Positions 10,371-20,370 of a stretch of DNA of 64,000 bases are shown here, piece by piece; position 1 is the stretch's first letter; the number at the start of each line of letters is the position of its first letter. The DNA comes from Lysinibacillus odysseyi 34hs-1 = NBRC 100172 (GTDB lineage Bacteria > Bacillota > Bacilli > Bacillales_A > Planococcaceae), in NCBI RefSeq assembly GCF_001591965.1, contig NZ_BCVX01000004.1, forward strand, positions 124,001 through 188,000, written 5' to 3'. The position numbers were made by a program, and so were the translations under genes. The notes under the pieces are model-generated. The model searched no databases, was not told the origin of the DNA, and saw only the letters and a list, made by a program, of their open reading frames with translations.

Positions 10371-12770
10371 ATGACACAAAAAAATGAATTACAGGAGCGT
10401 ATTCTCGCCTTCATGAAGGATGAGGACTATAAACCGCTCACAGTCGCTGAAATTGAAGACGCCTTCGAATTAGAAGAAGCGGATGAATTCAAAGAGCTTG
10501 TAAAGACGCTTGTCAAAATGGAAGCACAAGGATTAGTCGTGCGTTCCCGCTCCAACCGTTATGGTTTACCGGAACGGATGAATTTATTACGCGGGCGTTT
10601 TATCGGACATGCAAAGGGCTTCGGCTTTGTTACACCGGAAGAGGAAGGAATGGATGATATTTTCATCCCCCCGCATGATATTAACGGGGCCATTAACGGC
10701 GATACGGTGTTAATTCGCGTGATGAAGGAAACGTCAGGCGACCGGCGCGAGGGAACGGTCATCAAAATTGTCGAGCGCGGCAAAACAACCTTTGTCGGGA
10801 CATTCCAGGCAAACCGTGGTTTTGGGTTTGTTGTACCGGATGACAAAAAGCTGAACATGGATATTTTCGTTGCCAAGGAAGATACACTCGGTGCGGTCGA
10901 TGGCCATAAAGTTGTCGTGGAAATTACCGACTGGCCGGATGATATCAAATCTGCAGCAGGAATCGTGACAAAAATTCTCGGTCATAAAAATGATCCGGGT
11001 GTTGATATCCTTTCGATTATCTACAAACACGATATCCCACCGGAATTCCCTGCTGAAGTGGTCGATGCTGCCACAAAAGTACCGGATGAAATTTCCGAGA
11101 AGGATCTAGTCGGACGGCGGGATCTCCGCGGCGAAACAATCGTGACGATTGATGGCGCGGATGCAAAAGACCTTGATGATGCCGTTACCGTGACAAAAAA
11201 TGCAGACGGTACGTATAAGCTTGGTGTACACATTGCAGACGTCAGCTATTATGTAACGCAGGACTCAATCATTGATAAAGAAGCATATGAGCGTGCAACG
11301 TCTGTTTATTTGACGGACCGCGTGATTCCAATGATTCCGCACCGCCTGTCAAACGGAATTTGTTCTTTAAATCCACAAGTGGACCGTTTAACGCTTTCGT
11401 GTGAAATGATCATTGACGGCAACGGACAGGTGATCAAGCATGAAATTTTCCAAAGCGTGATCAAAACAACGGAACGGATGACTTACTCCGATGTGTATAT
11501 GCTGCTGGAAGAGCGGGATGATCATCCTGAGCTGGTAGAGCGCTACGAGTCATTGATCCCGATGTTTGAAATGATGGCGGAGCTGGCAGAAGTTCTGCGC
11601 AACAAACGGATGAGCCGCGGTGCAATCGACTTTGACTTCAAGGAGTCGAAGGTACTTGTAAATGAAGATGGCTGGCCGACCGATATCGTTCTGCGTGAGC
11701 GTACGGTAGCAGAGCGCCTCATTGAGGAATTCATGCTGGCTGCCAACGAAACAGTTGCCGAGCACTTCCACTGGATGGAATTGCCGTTCCTGTATCGTAT
11801 CCACGAAGATCCAAAGCCGGAGAAACTGCAGCGCTTCTTCGAGTTCGTCACAAACTTCGGCTTGGTTATCAAGGGGACAGGTAATTCTGTTCATCCAAAA
11901 GCGATGCAGGAAATTATTAAATCGATCGAAGGACTGCCGGAAGAACCGGTCATTTCGACGATGCTGCTACGCTCCCTGCAGCAGGCACGCTACTATCCGG
12001 AATCGATTGGCCACTTTGGTTTATCGACGGATTATTATACTCATTTCACATCGCCGATCCGACGCTATCCGGATTTGATCGTACACCGCCTGATCCGTAC
12101 GTACTTAATCAATGGGGACACATCAAAAGAAACGGTTGTCCACTGGAATTCGGTGATGGATGAAATCGCAGATCATACATCCGAACGTGAACGCCGTGCC
12201 GTTGATGCAGAGCGTGATACGGATGCACTGAAAAAGGCGCAGTTTATGTCCGATAAAATCGGCGAGGAATTTATCGGTATGGTATCGTCCATTACGAACT
12301 TTGGGATTTTCGTCGAGCTGCCAAACACGGTAGAAGGTCTTGTGCATATCAGCAATATGACCGATGATTATTACCGCTTCGAGGACCGTATGATGGTCAT
12401 GATCGGCGAGCGTACAGGACGCCAGTTCCGTATTGGGGATGAAGTAAAAGTACGTGTTGCGAATGTCGTGATTGAAGAATCCTCGGTCGACTTTGAAATC
12501 GTCGATATGGTGCAATCTGCCGGCAGCCGTCCGCGTAGAGTGGCGCCGAAGGTTATTACGGCAGGGCGTCCTGACAAGAAACGCGGCGAGCGTTCTGAGC
12601 GTCGTGATAAACGCGGCGGAAAAGGAAAGCGCGGGGAAAAGGACAAAGGCGGAAAAAGTTCCTCTTCAAGCGACCGTGACCCACGCGGCCGTCGCAAGGA
12701 TGGAAAAGAAAAGCCAAAGTTCTACGAAGGCATCGCGAAAAAAGGTAAAAAGAAAAAAGGAAAAAGATAG
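10371..12770 (+). CDS. rnr: Ribonuclease R
   Basis: Processive 3'-5' exoribonuclease able to degrade structured RNA; in bacteria it also acts in tmRNA-linked mRNA decay. Order of parts: N-terminal winged helix (about 1-65), two cold-shock OB domains (repeated GFGFV, about 75-225), the RNB catalytic domain with the acidic cluster [11 protein letters not shown], an S1 domain ([16 protein letters not shown]) and a long Lys/Arg/Gly tail of about 75 residues. The tail is expected to bind RNA. 799 residues. Start ATG 10371 after AAAGGAGGG. Confidence 0.97.
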   Translation: MTQKNELQERILAFMKDEDYKPLTVAEIEDAFELEEADEFKELVKTLVKMEAQGLVVRSRSNRYGLPERMNLLRGRFIGHAKGFGFVTPEEEGMDDIFIPPHDINGAINGDTVLIRVMKETSGDRREGTVIKIVERGKTTFVGTFQANRGFGFVVPDDKKLNMDIFVAKEDTLGAVDGHKVVVEITDWPDDIKSAAGIVTKILGHKNDPGVDILSIIYKHDIPPEFPAEVVDAATKVPDEISEKDLVGRRDLRGETIVTIDGADAKDLDDAVTVTKNADGTYKLGVHIADVSYYVTQDSIIDKEAYERATSVYLTDRVIPMIPHRLSNGICSLNPQVDRLTLSCEMIIDGNGQVIKHEIFQSVIKTTERMTYSDVYMLLEERDDHPELVERYESLIPMFEMMAELAEVLRNKRMSRGAIDFDFKESKVLVNEDGWPTDIVLRERTVAERLIEEFMLAANETVAEHFHWMELPFLYRIHEDPKPEKLQRFFEFVTNFGLVIKGTGNSVHPKAMQEIIKSIEGLPEEPVISTMLLRSLQQARYYPESIGHFGLSTDYYTHFTSPIRRYPDLIVHRLIRTYLINGDTSKETVVHWNSVMDEIADHTSERERRAVDAERDTDALKKAQFMSDKIGEEFIGMVSSITNFGIFVELPNTVEGLVHISNMTDDYYRFEDRMMVMIGERTGRQFRIGDEVKVRVANVVIEESSVDFEIVDMVQSAGSRPRRVAPKVITAGRPDKKRGERSERRDKRGGKGKRGEKDKGGKSSSSSDRDPRGRRKDGKEKPKFYEGIAKKGKKKKGKR

Positions 12771-12795
12771 TCTGTGCCAAGTGGCAGGGCATGTA

Positions 12796-12836
12796 AAAAA
12801 CGGGCTGGGGATGGCGTGTCTCCAGCCGTTTTTAAA
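12796..12836 (+). terminator. Terminator after rnr
   Basis: AAAACGG-GCTGGGGA pairs with TCTCCAGC-CGTTTT (one bulge, one wobble), followed by T and A. Confidence 0.7.
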
Positions 12837-12879
12837 ATAAGGATATACAATATTTCTGCGTGATGGAAACATTCGGGCA

Positions 12880-12959
12880 TTCGCTCCCGCTGCTAGAGAC
12901 TGCTTTTAATAGCCTGCTGCAGCAAAACGGGAGCGAAGGCGCTTTTCTTGCGCTATAAT
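12880..12959 (+). promoter_or_regulatory. Stem-loop and -10-like box upstream of smpB
   Basis: TTCGCTCCCG (12880-12889) is repeated inverted at 12928-12937, enclosing a second short stem (CTGCT/AGCAG). A perfect TATAAT lies at 12954-12959, 45 bases before smpB; no good -35 box is seen at the right spacing. smpB therefore probably has its own promoter besides readthrough from rnr. Confidence 0.4.
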
Positions 12960-13004
12960 AGGAATAACCTGCAAGGGAATGCTTGCACTGAGGAGTTGTG
13001 ACAT

Positions 13005-13469
13005 ATGGCTAAAGGACAAGGGAAAGTACTGGCCCAAAATAAAAAGGCCGGCCACGATTATTTTATCGAGGAGACGATTGAAGCGGGCATGGTCCTCACG
13101 GGAACGGAAATTAAGTCGATCCGTGCGGGGAAGGTGCAGCTGAAGGATTCATTCGTACGTGTCCGTCATGGCGAAGCATGGATCGTCAACATGCATATTT
13201 CTCCATTTGACCAAGGAAACCGCTTCAACCATGATCCACTGCGCGAGCGGAAGCTTTTGCTACATAAGAAACAAATCAGTGAGCTTGTCGGTGCTGTCAA
13301 ACGTGATGGCTATACGATCGTGCCGCTGAAAATGTACATCAAAGACGGCTATGCAAAGCTTTTGATCGGAATTGGAAAAGGGAAGAAAGATTACGATAAA
13401 CGCGATGACATGCGTAAAAAAGAAGCGAAGCGCGAAATGGAAAGAGCGTTCAAGGCGCGCAATCAATAA
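13005..13469 (+). CDS. smpB: tmRNA-binding protein SmpB
   Basis: Partner of tmRNA in trans-translation: it brings tmRNA into stalled ribosomes and mimics the missing anticodon stem. 154 residues, normal length. Seen: [16 protein letters not shown], the conserved [18 protein letters not shown], and a basic C-terminal tail ([19 protein letters not shown]) that enters the mRNA channel. GAGGAG lies 9 bases before ATG 13005. Its RNA partner ssrA is in this window at 39218 instead of next door. Confidence 0.97.
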   Translation: MAKGQGKVLAQNKKAGHDYFIEETIEAGMVLTGTEIKSIRAGKVQLKDSFVRVRHGEAWIVNMHISPFDQGNRFNHDPLRERKLLLHKKQISELVGAVKRDGYTIVPLKMYIKDGYAKLLIGIGKGKKDYDKRDDMRKKEAKREMERAFKARNQ

Positions 13470-13530
13470 GTATGTATCCTTTTCTTTGCCTGCTGGATCA
13501 GCAGCATAGATAAAGAGAGGGGATACACTA

Positions 13531-13572
13531 AAGCATGAATGGGCATCATTACCGGTCCGTTCATGCTTTTTT
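13531..13572 (+). terminator. Terminator downstream of smpB
   Basis: AAGCATGAATGG (13531-13542) pairs with CCGTTCATGCTT (13557-13568) with one wobble, then T-run. Confidence 0.8.
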
Positions 13573-13604
13573 ATTTGGAAGAAGTGTAGGAATTTCTTCA
13601 CAAG

Positions 13605-13639
13605 CAAAAAAGAGCACAATTCTATTTCTAGAATTGTGC
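13605..13639 (-). terminator. Minus-strand terminator
   Basis: Perfect 11-bp stem GCACAATTCTA (13614-13624) / TAGAATTGTGC (13629-13639); on the minus strand it is followed by TCTTTTTT. It lies 50 bases past the small gene at 13689-13862 and probably ends that transcript. Confidence 0.8.
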
Positions 13640-13688
13640 CTGATTATTGTTAAGAGAGAAATGCTGTTTCTGTTCTTTTTCCCCAACA

Positions 13689-13862
13689 TCAACAGGGGCA
13701 GAACAATGTTAAATTCTTTAGCATTTCACGATTTTTCTCTATGATTTCTTTGTTTTTAGCTATCGTTTCCTTAATACTTAAAGGCTTTTCATTATCGATA
13801 GCTTTAGGGTTATTTTCTACATTTGCATCTGGTTGAGGTACTGATGTCTTATTCTTATCCAT
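13689..13862 (-). CDS. Small 57-residue protein ending in Cys-Pro-Cys
   Basis: A short frame preceded by AGGAGGC 10 bases before ATG. The N-terminal half is polar (Asn, Pro, Lys); residues 29-50 (SIKETIAKNKEIIEKNREML) form an amphipathic Lys/Glu helix. The last seven residues are hydrophobic with a CPC end. I recognise no family. The DUF2294 gene lies 95 bases upstream in the same direction and a minus-strand terminator follows, so the two may be co-transcribed. The CPC end could bind metal or form a disulfide, but this is only a suggestion. Confidence 0.55.
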   Translation of the reverse strand: MDKNKTSVPQPDANVENNPKAIDNEKPLSIKETIAKNKEIIEKNREMLKNLTLFCPC

Positions 13863-13957
13863 ATCAATTTAAGCCTCCTGTATGTCGTTTTTTTATTAAG
13901 TGAATACAAGATTTATGTTGAAATCTTGTGAAAAAATGAAACCATCCAATCGTTACA

Positions 13958-14323
13958 TCATAATTTACTTTGCAGATCCTCTGAAAGCCTAAAGACCATC
14001 ACGCGTTCCCCGGTTTTTGTGCTCAAGTCGGTATGAAAACTCACCACTTCAAAACCCGTTATCGTTGATAGTGCTTCTTTTATTTCTTGCACTCCTGATT
14101 CCACCAGGCTATTTCGCATTTTTTTAACCGATAATAGACCTTCTTTTTCTTGGCATACTGCATATTCAGCAGGTGTTAAGACACCTCTCAGCACAACAAC
14201 TACCATATCTCGCACGATATCTGATTTAACCGACACGGATCCGCGCCCAAGATAATTTTTTTCCCAATGAGTTAACACTTTACTGATCTCAGCTTCAAGA
14301 ACACCTTTTGTTTTATCCATCAT
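13958..14323 (-). CDS. DUF2294 family protein
   Basis: 121 residues. Matches DUF2294 (COG5609) by KGVLEAEISKVLTHWEKNYLGRGS, RGVLTPAEYA and the C-terminal HTDLSTKTGERVMVFRLSEDL. Function is not established for the family. A GGAAGGAAG ribosome site precedes ATG 14323; the second ATG three bases on is equally possible. Confidence 0.75.
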   Translation of the reverse strand: MMDKTKGVLEAEISKVLTHWEKNYLGRGSVSVKSDIVRDMVVVVLRGVLTPAEYAVCQEKEGLLSVKKMRNSLVESGVQEIKEALSTITGFEVVSFHTDLSTKTGERVMVFRLSEDLQSKL

Positions 14324-14975
14324 GATTTTCTTCCTTCCATTTCACAAATGATTGTTAGCCATATATTTGAAAATTTTGTATAGTCCATATCCTTTAGCTT
14401 TTAACTATAAGCTAAAAACATACTTTTTCCTATATGGCACAAGTCTCGATTTGTGAATGGATAGATAACTGAAAACCACTTCCTACAAGGTCCCTTTGAA
14501 TCAGCTAAGGGCAATCGAATTCAATGTGTTGAATAGATAAATTTCCTCTCATTGGGTCATTTCTACCAAGTTAATTGCTTTTATGGACAAAAAAACCGAC
14601 AATTAAAAAGATAACGGCCCAAAATAAGCATACCATTATACTTTGAAAATTGTCGGTTTACTTTTAACTAACCTAATCAAGGTTCTTTAAATCGTCTACC
14701 TAATATTTACAATAACTTTATTCTAGGTTCCTTTTTGATTTTAGATTGATAATCAATGTCCTAAATGGGTTGACTATCAGACTAAAAATAATAGGAACGG
14801 ATAAAACTTTATTTATAGTCAAAATTCTATTATTAAATTAACTTTCTGTCAAGGTCAATTTCATTAAATTTTTGTTTTGTTCCCGTTAATCAACTAACTT
14901 GCTTACCATCGTTTACTATATTAACCTCTAACTTTCTTTTCCCTTTGCATAATTTCAAGAAAAGGTCTTCCATAT
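14324..14975. other. Intergenic stretch with a wide inverted repeat
   Basis: No supportable gene. AAACCGACAATT near 14596-14607 is repeated inverted (AATTGTCGGTTT) near 14648-14660 with about 45 bases between; on the minus strand a run of seven T follows. It could be a terminator with a large loop or a small minus-strand RNA. Otherwise this is AT-rich sequence without visible features. Confidence 0.4.
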
Positions 14976-15012
14976 AAAAAGAGCGCTTATTCCTGGTAAG
15001 AATCGCGCTCTT
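14976..15012 (-). terminator. Terminator of the chemoreceptor gene
   Basis: On the minus strand AAGAGCGC ... GCGCTCTT with inner pairing, followed by five T, 20 bases after the stop codon. Confidence 0.85.
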
Positions 15013-15031
15013 CTCTTGCAAACCAATTATT

Positions 15032-15973
15032 CTAACTCTCCGTATGTCCTCTCAACTGATCCAATAAAGTTCTTGCCTGGTTATCAAGCTGACGGGCTGA
15101 TTCGTCAATCTCAATAAATTCACTTATTGCCTGTCCGATACGGGTTTGGCTTTCGGAAATTGACTTTTCCGAACGTTCTGTTCCTAAAGTAACCTCAAAA
15201 ACCTGCTCTGTAATACTTTTCACATTAGACTGGACATCTTGAGTCGCTTCCTTCGCTTGATTGGCTAACTTTCGTACTTCTTCCGCAACAACACTAAAGG
15301 CACGCCCATGCTGCCCGGCATGAGCTGCTTGAATTGCTGCATTCAAAGCTAATAAATTCGTTTGCGAGGCAATCTCATTGATGGTTTTCACTATACCATG
15401 AATAGCTTCTGTTTGGGTTGCAAGCTTATGTAACACTTCCATGTTTTCTTTATTTTGTTCAACAATTTCTTTTATAACAGATTCAACTTCATGACTGCGG
15501 CTAATTCCTTTTTCTGCCCGTTCTTTTAAATTACCCGCCATATGCCGCAAATTATAGGTGACATTAGCAGCTCTATTTTCACGATCTGTAATATCCGTCG
15601 CCACTTTTATTACGGCTTGAACTACTGCATGTTCATCAAAAACTGGTGTATACGTTGCTTCAAGCCATATGATACTTCCTTGTTTCGTTACTCTTTGGAT
15701 TTTTTGCTGAAAGGACTTTCCCTTTCGGAGATTTTCCCAAAATGTATTATACTCTGGACTTTTGACGAATTCAGAGGTACAGAATTGCCGATGATGCACA
15801 TTAGACAATTCCTCGATCCTATAGCCCATTGTCCGTGCAAAATTATGATTTACCCAAAGTACATTCCCATAAGGATCAAATTCAATAAGCGCTAATGATG
15901 TTTCTAAAGCAGCAAGTACGGAATTTTGATTTAATACTTGCGTACTTGTAGTTTTTGAAAGGGAGTTAATCAT
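15032..15973 (-). CDS. Soluble PAS-domain methyl-accepting chemotaxis protein
   Basis: 313 residues and no transmembrane segment, so a cytoplasmic receptor. A PAS sensor domain spans about residues 22-130 ([23 protein letters not shown], then a PAC-like [13 protein letters not shown]). The signalling domain follows, with the conserved hairpin tip [14 protein letters not shown] and [10 protein letters not shown]. The signalling part is short, about 180 residues. By family knowledge it would sense redox state, oxygen or a small ligand and act on CheA/CheW; the ligand is unknown. It stands alone between long intergenic stretches. Confidence 0.85.
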   Translation of the reverse strand: MINSLSKTTSTQVLNQNSVLAALETSLALIEFDPYGNVLWVNHNFARTMGYRIEELSNVHHRQFCTSEFVKSPEYNTFWENLRKGKSFQQKIQRVTKQGSIIWLEATYTPVFDEHAVVQAVIKVATDITDRENRAANVTYNLRHMAGNLKERAEKGISRSHEVESVIKEIVEQNKENMEVLHKLATQTEAIHGIVKTINEIASQTNLLALNAAIQAAHAGQHGRAFSVVAEEVRKLANQAKEATQDVQSNVKSITEQVFEVTLGTERSEKSISESQTRIGQAISEFIEIDESARQLDNQARTLLDQLRGHTES

Positions 15974-16686
15974 TATATTTTTATCTCCAATTTTCTCATA
16001 TTTTATCTTTAGTGAACTCTATGTATGGTAAGTGCCGAGTCTTATAAGATGTTTGAATAGTTTTTATAAATAAAACGAGTATTCCTTTAATAATTTTTAA
16101 ATGAGTTCTACGATTTATAGTTTTCCATAAACAAAAACATTGAGCTTTTATCCCATAAAACGGTATTTAAGTGCAGTAAGAAAAAATCCTGCATTTTAGA
16201 ACAGGAGATGAATCAAGCTAACATACATTTGAAAGAGAGCTGCTGCCGATTTATCTAGTTAGTTTTGTTTATCTTCAGCCGAGGTTACCTCAATTGGTAA
16301 AGTTCTTAGGTAGTCTAACAATAGCGGCTAAACAAAATCTGAACAAATTCCCAATTGACTCTGTTTATATACAGCGTCCTCTCTTAACTTTAATTAACCG
16401 TAATTAATGATTTTTTATTTATATAAGTTATTTTCATCATTCCAAACCATATGATTAGCGCTTTGAAATAAAGTCTGATTGAAAAATGCCGGTCAATCCA
16501 TATTGAAAAGCAAATGCAAAACCTCCATTTTGAAAAATGGAGGTTTACGTTTTTGTTAGATATGAGATTTTGATAAAAAGGCTTAATTGTTTCCATGAGT
16601 GTTGCTCAGCTATTGCGACCTTTAATGGAGTAAAGAATAATGATTCATTCGGCAGTGGTTCTCACATATAAGCCACTTTCAGCTTT
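15974..16686. other. Intergenic stretch without supportable gene
   Basis: About 700 AT-rich bases. The only clear structure is a 13-bp hairpin at 16519-16546 (AAACCTCCATTTT / AAAATGGAGGTTT, 2-base loop) with short T-runs on both sides, which could terminate in either direction. An open frame over 16390-16596 has no ribosome site and looks accidental. Confidence 0.5.
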
Positions 16687-17046
16687 TTATTTAGAATATA
16701 TACTCTTGATTTGTTCAGGTAATTCTTCAAACTGCAACTCCTGCCAGTAGGTAACACCACGAAATGGTGCAACATACAATTCTAAATATGCGCCTTCTCG
16801 TAATTGCTTGCTACTAGTAAAGGTAAGGTTCTTTTTTTTTCCACTTTCATCAAAAGCATCTAAAGTATATTCATATCTTTGATTTTTGCCTAATATTTCT
16901 TTGTCATCATCCTTAACGATTATAGTATAATAACGAGTTTTCCCTTCAGGTTTTTCTGGGTTTAGCTTATTGGGATTATAAAAGAAGACGGAAAAAGCAA
17001 CGATAATCACTAGGACTAGACCCATTCCAAACACGAATTTTTTCAT
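16687..17046 (-). CDS. YxeA family secreted protein
   Basis: 119 residues with an N-terminal hydrophobic segment (about 5-24) that is a signal or anchor, followed by a beta-rich YxeA/DUF1093 domain (YYTIIVKDDDKEI ... RGVTYWQEL). In B. subtilis yxeA ends the yxdJKLM-yxeA peptide-responsive locus; here it likewise ends a peptide-resistance ABC operon. Its biochemical role is not established. The ribosome site is AAGGAAGTGATG. Confidence 0.75.
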   Translation of the reverse strand: MKKFVFGMGLVLVIIVAFSVFFYNPNKLNPEKPEGKTRYYTIIVKDDDKEILGKNQRYEYTLDAFDESGKKKNLTFTSSKQLREGAYLELYVAPFRGVTYWQELQFEELPEQIKSIYSK

Positions 17047-17068
17047 GTCATCACTTCCTTTTAAATGT

Positions 17069-17809
17069 TTATGCTACTACATCCTTCCTTCTCATCCACC
17101 GAATGGCCACTAAGCTAATAACAATAATGTAGAGTAGATTAGTTATCAAAAATAAAATATACTCACTTTGGGATGAAAAATCCGATTGACTAAGTACACC
17201 CATTCCAGTAGTCAGTAGGGAATGAGGAAATAGCATTCCTAAATCCAATACGTACATTGCCAAACCTAAAAAAGTAGCGCATAAACCGATACCAATTGGA
17301 ACTGCGAAACTACGATAACGCATCGAAAGAGCCAATTGCATAGCGCTGATTGTAAGACTAGCTATCCAGCCTTGAATGAACCATTCAAATAATTCACTAG
17401 GGGGCGCGGAGGTTAGCCCTACTAGTTTTCCTCCAATAAGATATAATAGGAAAAATAAAATTTGAACAAAAATTAGCAACAAACCGACAACTAGCATCTT
17501 AGATAGAAAGATACTGGCCGCCGATACTGGAGCGGTCATAATCATATTCCAGTTTTTGTTTAAATGTTCTAATCTCCACGAATACGCACAACAAATGGAA
17601 ATAAGGATAGGAAAGAAAAATTCTCCGTAAAATAAACCGACCTGTGACCACAGGCTATACCATTCCTTCGCCAATACGCCTTGATTTATATAAAAGTTGG
17701 CACTCCCAATTAATACGCTTATAATCGGAAGGGTAACTAGTATTATCCATATACGGGAATGTCGTAATTTCAACCACTCTGCAGAAATGCAACGTATTAA
17801 CATAATCAA
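17069..17809 (-). CDS. ABC transporter permease, lantibiotic-immunity type (SpaG/NisG/CprC-like)
   Basis: Membrane subunit with about six hydrophobic segments, 246 residues, ABC-2 type. It begins with ISAEWLKLRHSRIW, typical of MutG/SpaG permeases. Together with the next permease and ATPase it should export or eject cationic or lantibiotic peptides from the membrane. AAGGAGG lies 7 bases from TTG 17809 and 12 from ATG 17803; either may be the start. It begins 11 bases after the upstream permease stop. Confidence 0.8.
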   Translation of the reverse strand: MIMLIRCISAEWLKLRHSRIWIILVTLPIISVLIGSANFYINQGVLAKEWYSLWSQVGLFYGEFFFPILISICCAYSWRLEHLNKNWNMIMTAPVSAASIFLSKMLVVGLLLIFVQILFFLLYLIGGKLVGLTSAPPSELFEWFIQGWIASLTISAMQLALSMRYRSFAVPIGIGLCATFLGLAMYVLDLGMLFPHSLLTTGMGVLSQSDFSSQSEYILFLITNLLYIIVISLVAIRWMRRKDVVA

Positions 17810-17820
17810 ATCAATCCTCC

Positions 17821-18576
17821 TTATACCTCTTGTCTAGATATTTGGATACTACCAGCTAGATAGGTAACAATCCCGGCTATTATTAGGAAAGCCATCAATG
17901 GTAGTAAAATACTTAAATCCTGTATAGTAAATTGCATTTGTTCATTTACATAGTTTTGCTTAACGGGGCTTAGACCTGTGTAATAGGACCAAACAAAAAA
18001 TCTTCGAACGTCTAATGGGAACAAATCAGCTGCCATGCCGATGAATCCTCCAATCATCCCAACAGTTAAAGCAAAAGCTTGATTTTTTAATGCCATTGAT
18101 ACCCATTGTTGTAGTGCTACGATAACCATGTTGGTCAAAATTGTTCCTGAAAGGAATTGAGCTAATATTAAAAATGGAACTGGTTCCTCAATGCCTTTGA
18201 TAATACCAAAGGCAATGACAGAAAAAATTTGCAATATACATATCCACAACATAACAAGACATGCACAAATATATTTTGCTGCATAGAGGTGTCCTCGCTT
18301 CACAGAAGCTGTGAGTAACAGTTTCCATGTATTTCCCTTATGTTCCATATCACAGATGCGGGAGACGCATATCGCTGAAAGAATAGGTAAAAACAGGCCA
18401 TTCATAGTGGATAACATCAAAATAAGTGTTTCCCATCTAGCGATTAATGGATTACGAGTTATTGACATGCTGGTTGCCATGAACGCCCATCCTATTTCTA
18501 CAAGTAAAAATAGGGTGGTCATCAAAAAAAGATGCTTATGGCGCAATTTGTAAAATTCGAGACCAATCAATTTCAT
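17821..18576 (-). CDS. ABC transporter permease, lantibiotic-immunity type (SpaE/NisE/CprB-like)
   Basis: 251 residues, about six transmembrane segments, starting MKLIGLEFYKLRHKHLF as in MutE/EpiE permeases. Its ATG overlaps the ATPase stop by one base (TAATG), showing translational coupling. It would pair with the second permease to form the membrane core of a peptide-efflux immunity transporter. Confidence 0.8.
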   Translation of the reverse strand: MKLIGLEFYKLRHKHLFLMTTLFLLVEIGWAFMATSMSITRNPLIARWETLILMLSTMNGLFLPILSAICVSRICDMEHKGNTWKLLLTASVKRGHLYAAKYICACLVMLWICILQIFSVIAFGIIKGIEEPVPFLILAQFLSGTILTNMVIVALQQWVSMALKNQAFALTVGMIGGFIGMAADLFPLDVRRFFVWSYYTGLSPVKQNYVNEQMQFTIQDLSILLPLMAFLIIAGIVTYLAGSIQISRQEV

Positions 18577-19487
18577 TACAGGCTTCGCTCCTTTCCCGTA
18601 ATTTCTAGGAAAATGCTCTCTAGATTCTTCTTCTGTTCCTCAATACGCAGTACGTCAATATTAGCTGTAAGTAAACTTCTATTCGCCTGTATTACCTGCT
18701 CATCCGTGAAGTTTTCAAACACTAAAGAATCTTTACGATAAAAGGGAAATAAGCCTTTCGTAGAAAGTAGTTCCTGTGCCAACCTATTGTTACTTGTTTT
18801 TATCATAATAGTTTGTTGGCTCTTTTTTTTCAGAACATCCATGCTACCTTGAAAGATCATCTTTCCATCGTTGATAATGCCGACCGAGGTTGCAATTTGC
18901 TCAATTTCTGAAAGTAGGTGACTAGAGATTAGTACTGTTATTCCATAACGTTGGGGTAAAGATTTAATCAATTCCCGGACTTCACCGATACCGGCAGGGT
19001 CAAGACCATTTGTTGGCTCATCCAAAATCAAAAGCTTTGGAAAAGATAAAAGCGCCATTGCAATCCCTAAACGCTGTTTCATGCCGAGTGAATACTGCCC
19101 CACTCTTTTATCCTTTTGATTTTCCAATCGAACGATTTTCAAAACTTCCGCTACATTTTTATCGGGAATATCCCGTAGCCTCTGTACAATACGCATATTT
19201 TCTAGTCCTGAGAGATGTCCATAATAGGATGGAGATTCAATAAGGGAACCTGTTTGGCTTAAAATTAGTCGGCGGTTTGCTTTGAAATCCTTTCCAAAGA
19301 CCTTTACTTTACCATCAGTAGGTCTGGCCAGCCCTAATATCATTTTTAAAGTGGTAGATTTACCTGCACCGTTTGGTCCAAGAAATCCAAAAATCTCCCC
19401 TTCATCTACAGATAAATTTACATCCTTCACACAATACGTATCCGCATACCGTTTGGAAAGATTATGGGTAGTAACTATTTGACTCAT
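18576..19487 (-). CDS. ABC transporter ATPase, bacitracin/lantibiotic-resistance type (BcrA/SpaF/CprA-like)
   Basis: Drives the two permeases. Walker A GPNGAGKST (about 37-45), ABC signature SLGMKQRLGIA and Walker B LLILDEPTNGLDP are all intact, with H-loop SSHLLSEIE. About 90 C-terminal residues follow, as in BcrA relatives. ATG 19487 is chosen over an in-frame TTG at 19502, because GGAGGAAGAG would lie inside the longer version. It is the first gene of the four-gene minus-strand operon. Confidence 0.88.
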   Translation of the reverse strand: MSQIVTTHNLSKRYADTYCVKDVNLSVDEGEIFGFLGPNGAGKSTTLKMILGLARPTDGKVKVFGKDFKANRRLILSQTGSLIESPSYYGHLSGLENMRIVQRLRDIPDKNVAEVLKIVRLENQKDKRVGQYSLGMKQRLGIAMALLSFPKLLILDEPTNGLDPAGIGEVRELIKSLPQRYGITVLISSHLLSEIEQIATSVGIINDGKMIFQGSMDVLKKKSQQTIMIKTSNNRLAQELLSTKGLFPFYRKDSLVFENFTDEQVIQANRSLLTANIDVLRIEEQKKNLESIFLEITGKERSL

Positions 19488-19542
19488 GCTCTCTTCCTCC
19501 AATTCGTTTTATCAATATCCTTCTATACAAAGGATAAAAAGG

Positions 19543-19583
19543 TAACCTTTCGTCAGACTGAAATTTACCTTACGCTAACCTTA
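19543..19583. promoter_or_regulatory. Phased direct repeats, likely response-regulator sites
   Basis: TAACCTTT (19543), TTACCTTA (19565) and TAACCTTA (19576) share TWACCTTW and are spaced 22 and 11 bases apart, about two and one helical turns. This is the arrangement expected for an OmpR-family regulator dimer, in the divergent spacer between the transporter and the two-component genes. Confidence 0.5.
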
Positions 19584-19656
19584 AATTAGAGCCATGAAAT
19601 GGCCTATAGGAGGAATCTAGAAAAGGGTATTGTATAATTATGGTGGGTGATTTTAT

Positions 19657-20370
19657 ATGGGTGATATAAAAAACAAAAAGCTGCTTATCGTAGATGATGA
19701 ATATGAGATAAGGAATATGGTGGATGGGTTCTTGCGTAAAGAAGGATTTGGACGTATTTATCAAGCCTCTAGCTGCACAGAAGCGTTACAAGTTTTCCAT
19801 ACTGTGAAACCTGATCTAGCCATTTTAGACATAATGCTTCCTGATGGTGACGGATTTTCCCTTCTATCGTCCTTACGTCAAACCTCAAATATTCCTATCC
19901 TTTTTTTAACTGCAAGAGGTGAAGATGAAGATCGATTGCTAGGACTTGGACTTGGTGCAGACGATTATATTATTAAACCTTTCTTACCGAGAGAACTAGT
20001 TCTCCGCCTATCTGCAATCATGAGACGTGTTTATTCACCTCCTAAGCAGGAACAGCGTCCTATATTTCAATTGGGAAACTATAATATTGATTTTGAAAGT
20101 GGTATTGTTCAGAATGATAAAAACGAATATCATTTGACAGCAAAAGAACATGCATTGCTGTTTAAGCTATATGAAAATCGAAACCGTATCGTGACTAGTG
20201 ATGCACTTTGTCAGGCAGCATGGGGAGATGATTACTATGGCTATGAAAACACATTGATGGTTCATATTCGCCGTATCCGCGAAAAGATTGAAGCCAATCC
20301 TTCTAAACCTGAATATTTACTGACTATTCGAGGGTTAGGATACAAGTTGATGGTAAAGGAAGAGGAATGA
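19657..20370 (+). CDS. OmpR-family response regulator (SpaR/CprR-like)
   Basis: 237 residues. Receiver domain with the acidic pair in LIVDDEYE, phospho-acceptor Asp58 (LDIMLPDGDG), Thr85 and Lys107 (IIKPF). A winged-helix DNA-binding domain follows (about 140-234, ending TIRGLGYKL). Divergent from the peptide-resistance ABC operon and 4 bases overlapped with its kinase. By context it should activate the transporter in response to cationic or lantibiotic peptides. Confidence 0.9.
   Translation: MGDIKNKKLLIVDDEYEIRNMVDGFLRKEGFGRIYQASSCTEALQVFHTVKPDLAILDIMLPDGDGFSLLSSLRQTSNIPILFLTARGEDEDRLLGLGLGADDYIIKPFLPRELVLRLSAIMRRVYSPPKQEQRPIFQLGNYNIDFESGIVQNDKNEYHLTAKEHALLFKLYENRNRIVTSDALCQAAWGDDYYGYENTLMVHIRRIREKIEANPSKPEYLLTIRGLGYKLMVKEEE

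Noticed and set aside
16390-16596. 68-codon minus-strand frame
   Set aside because: No ribosome site and a hairpin terminator lies inside it.
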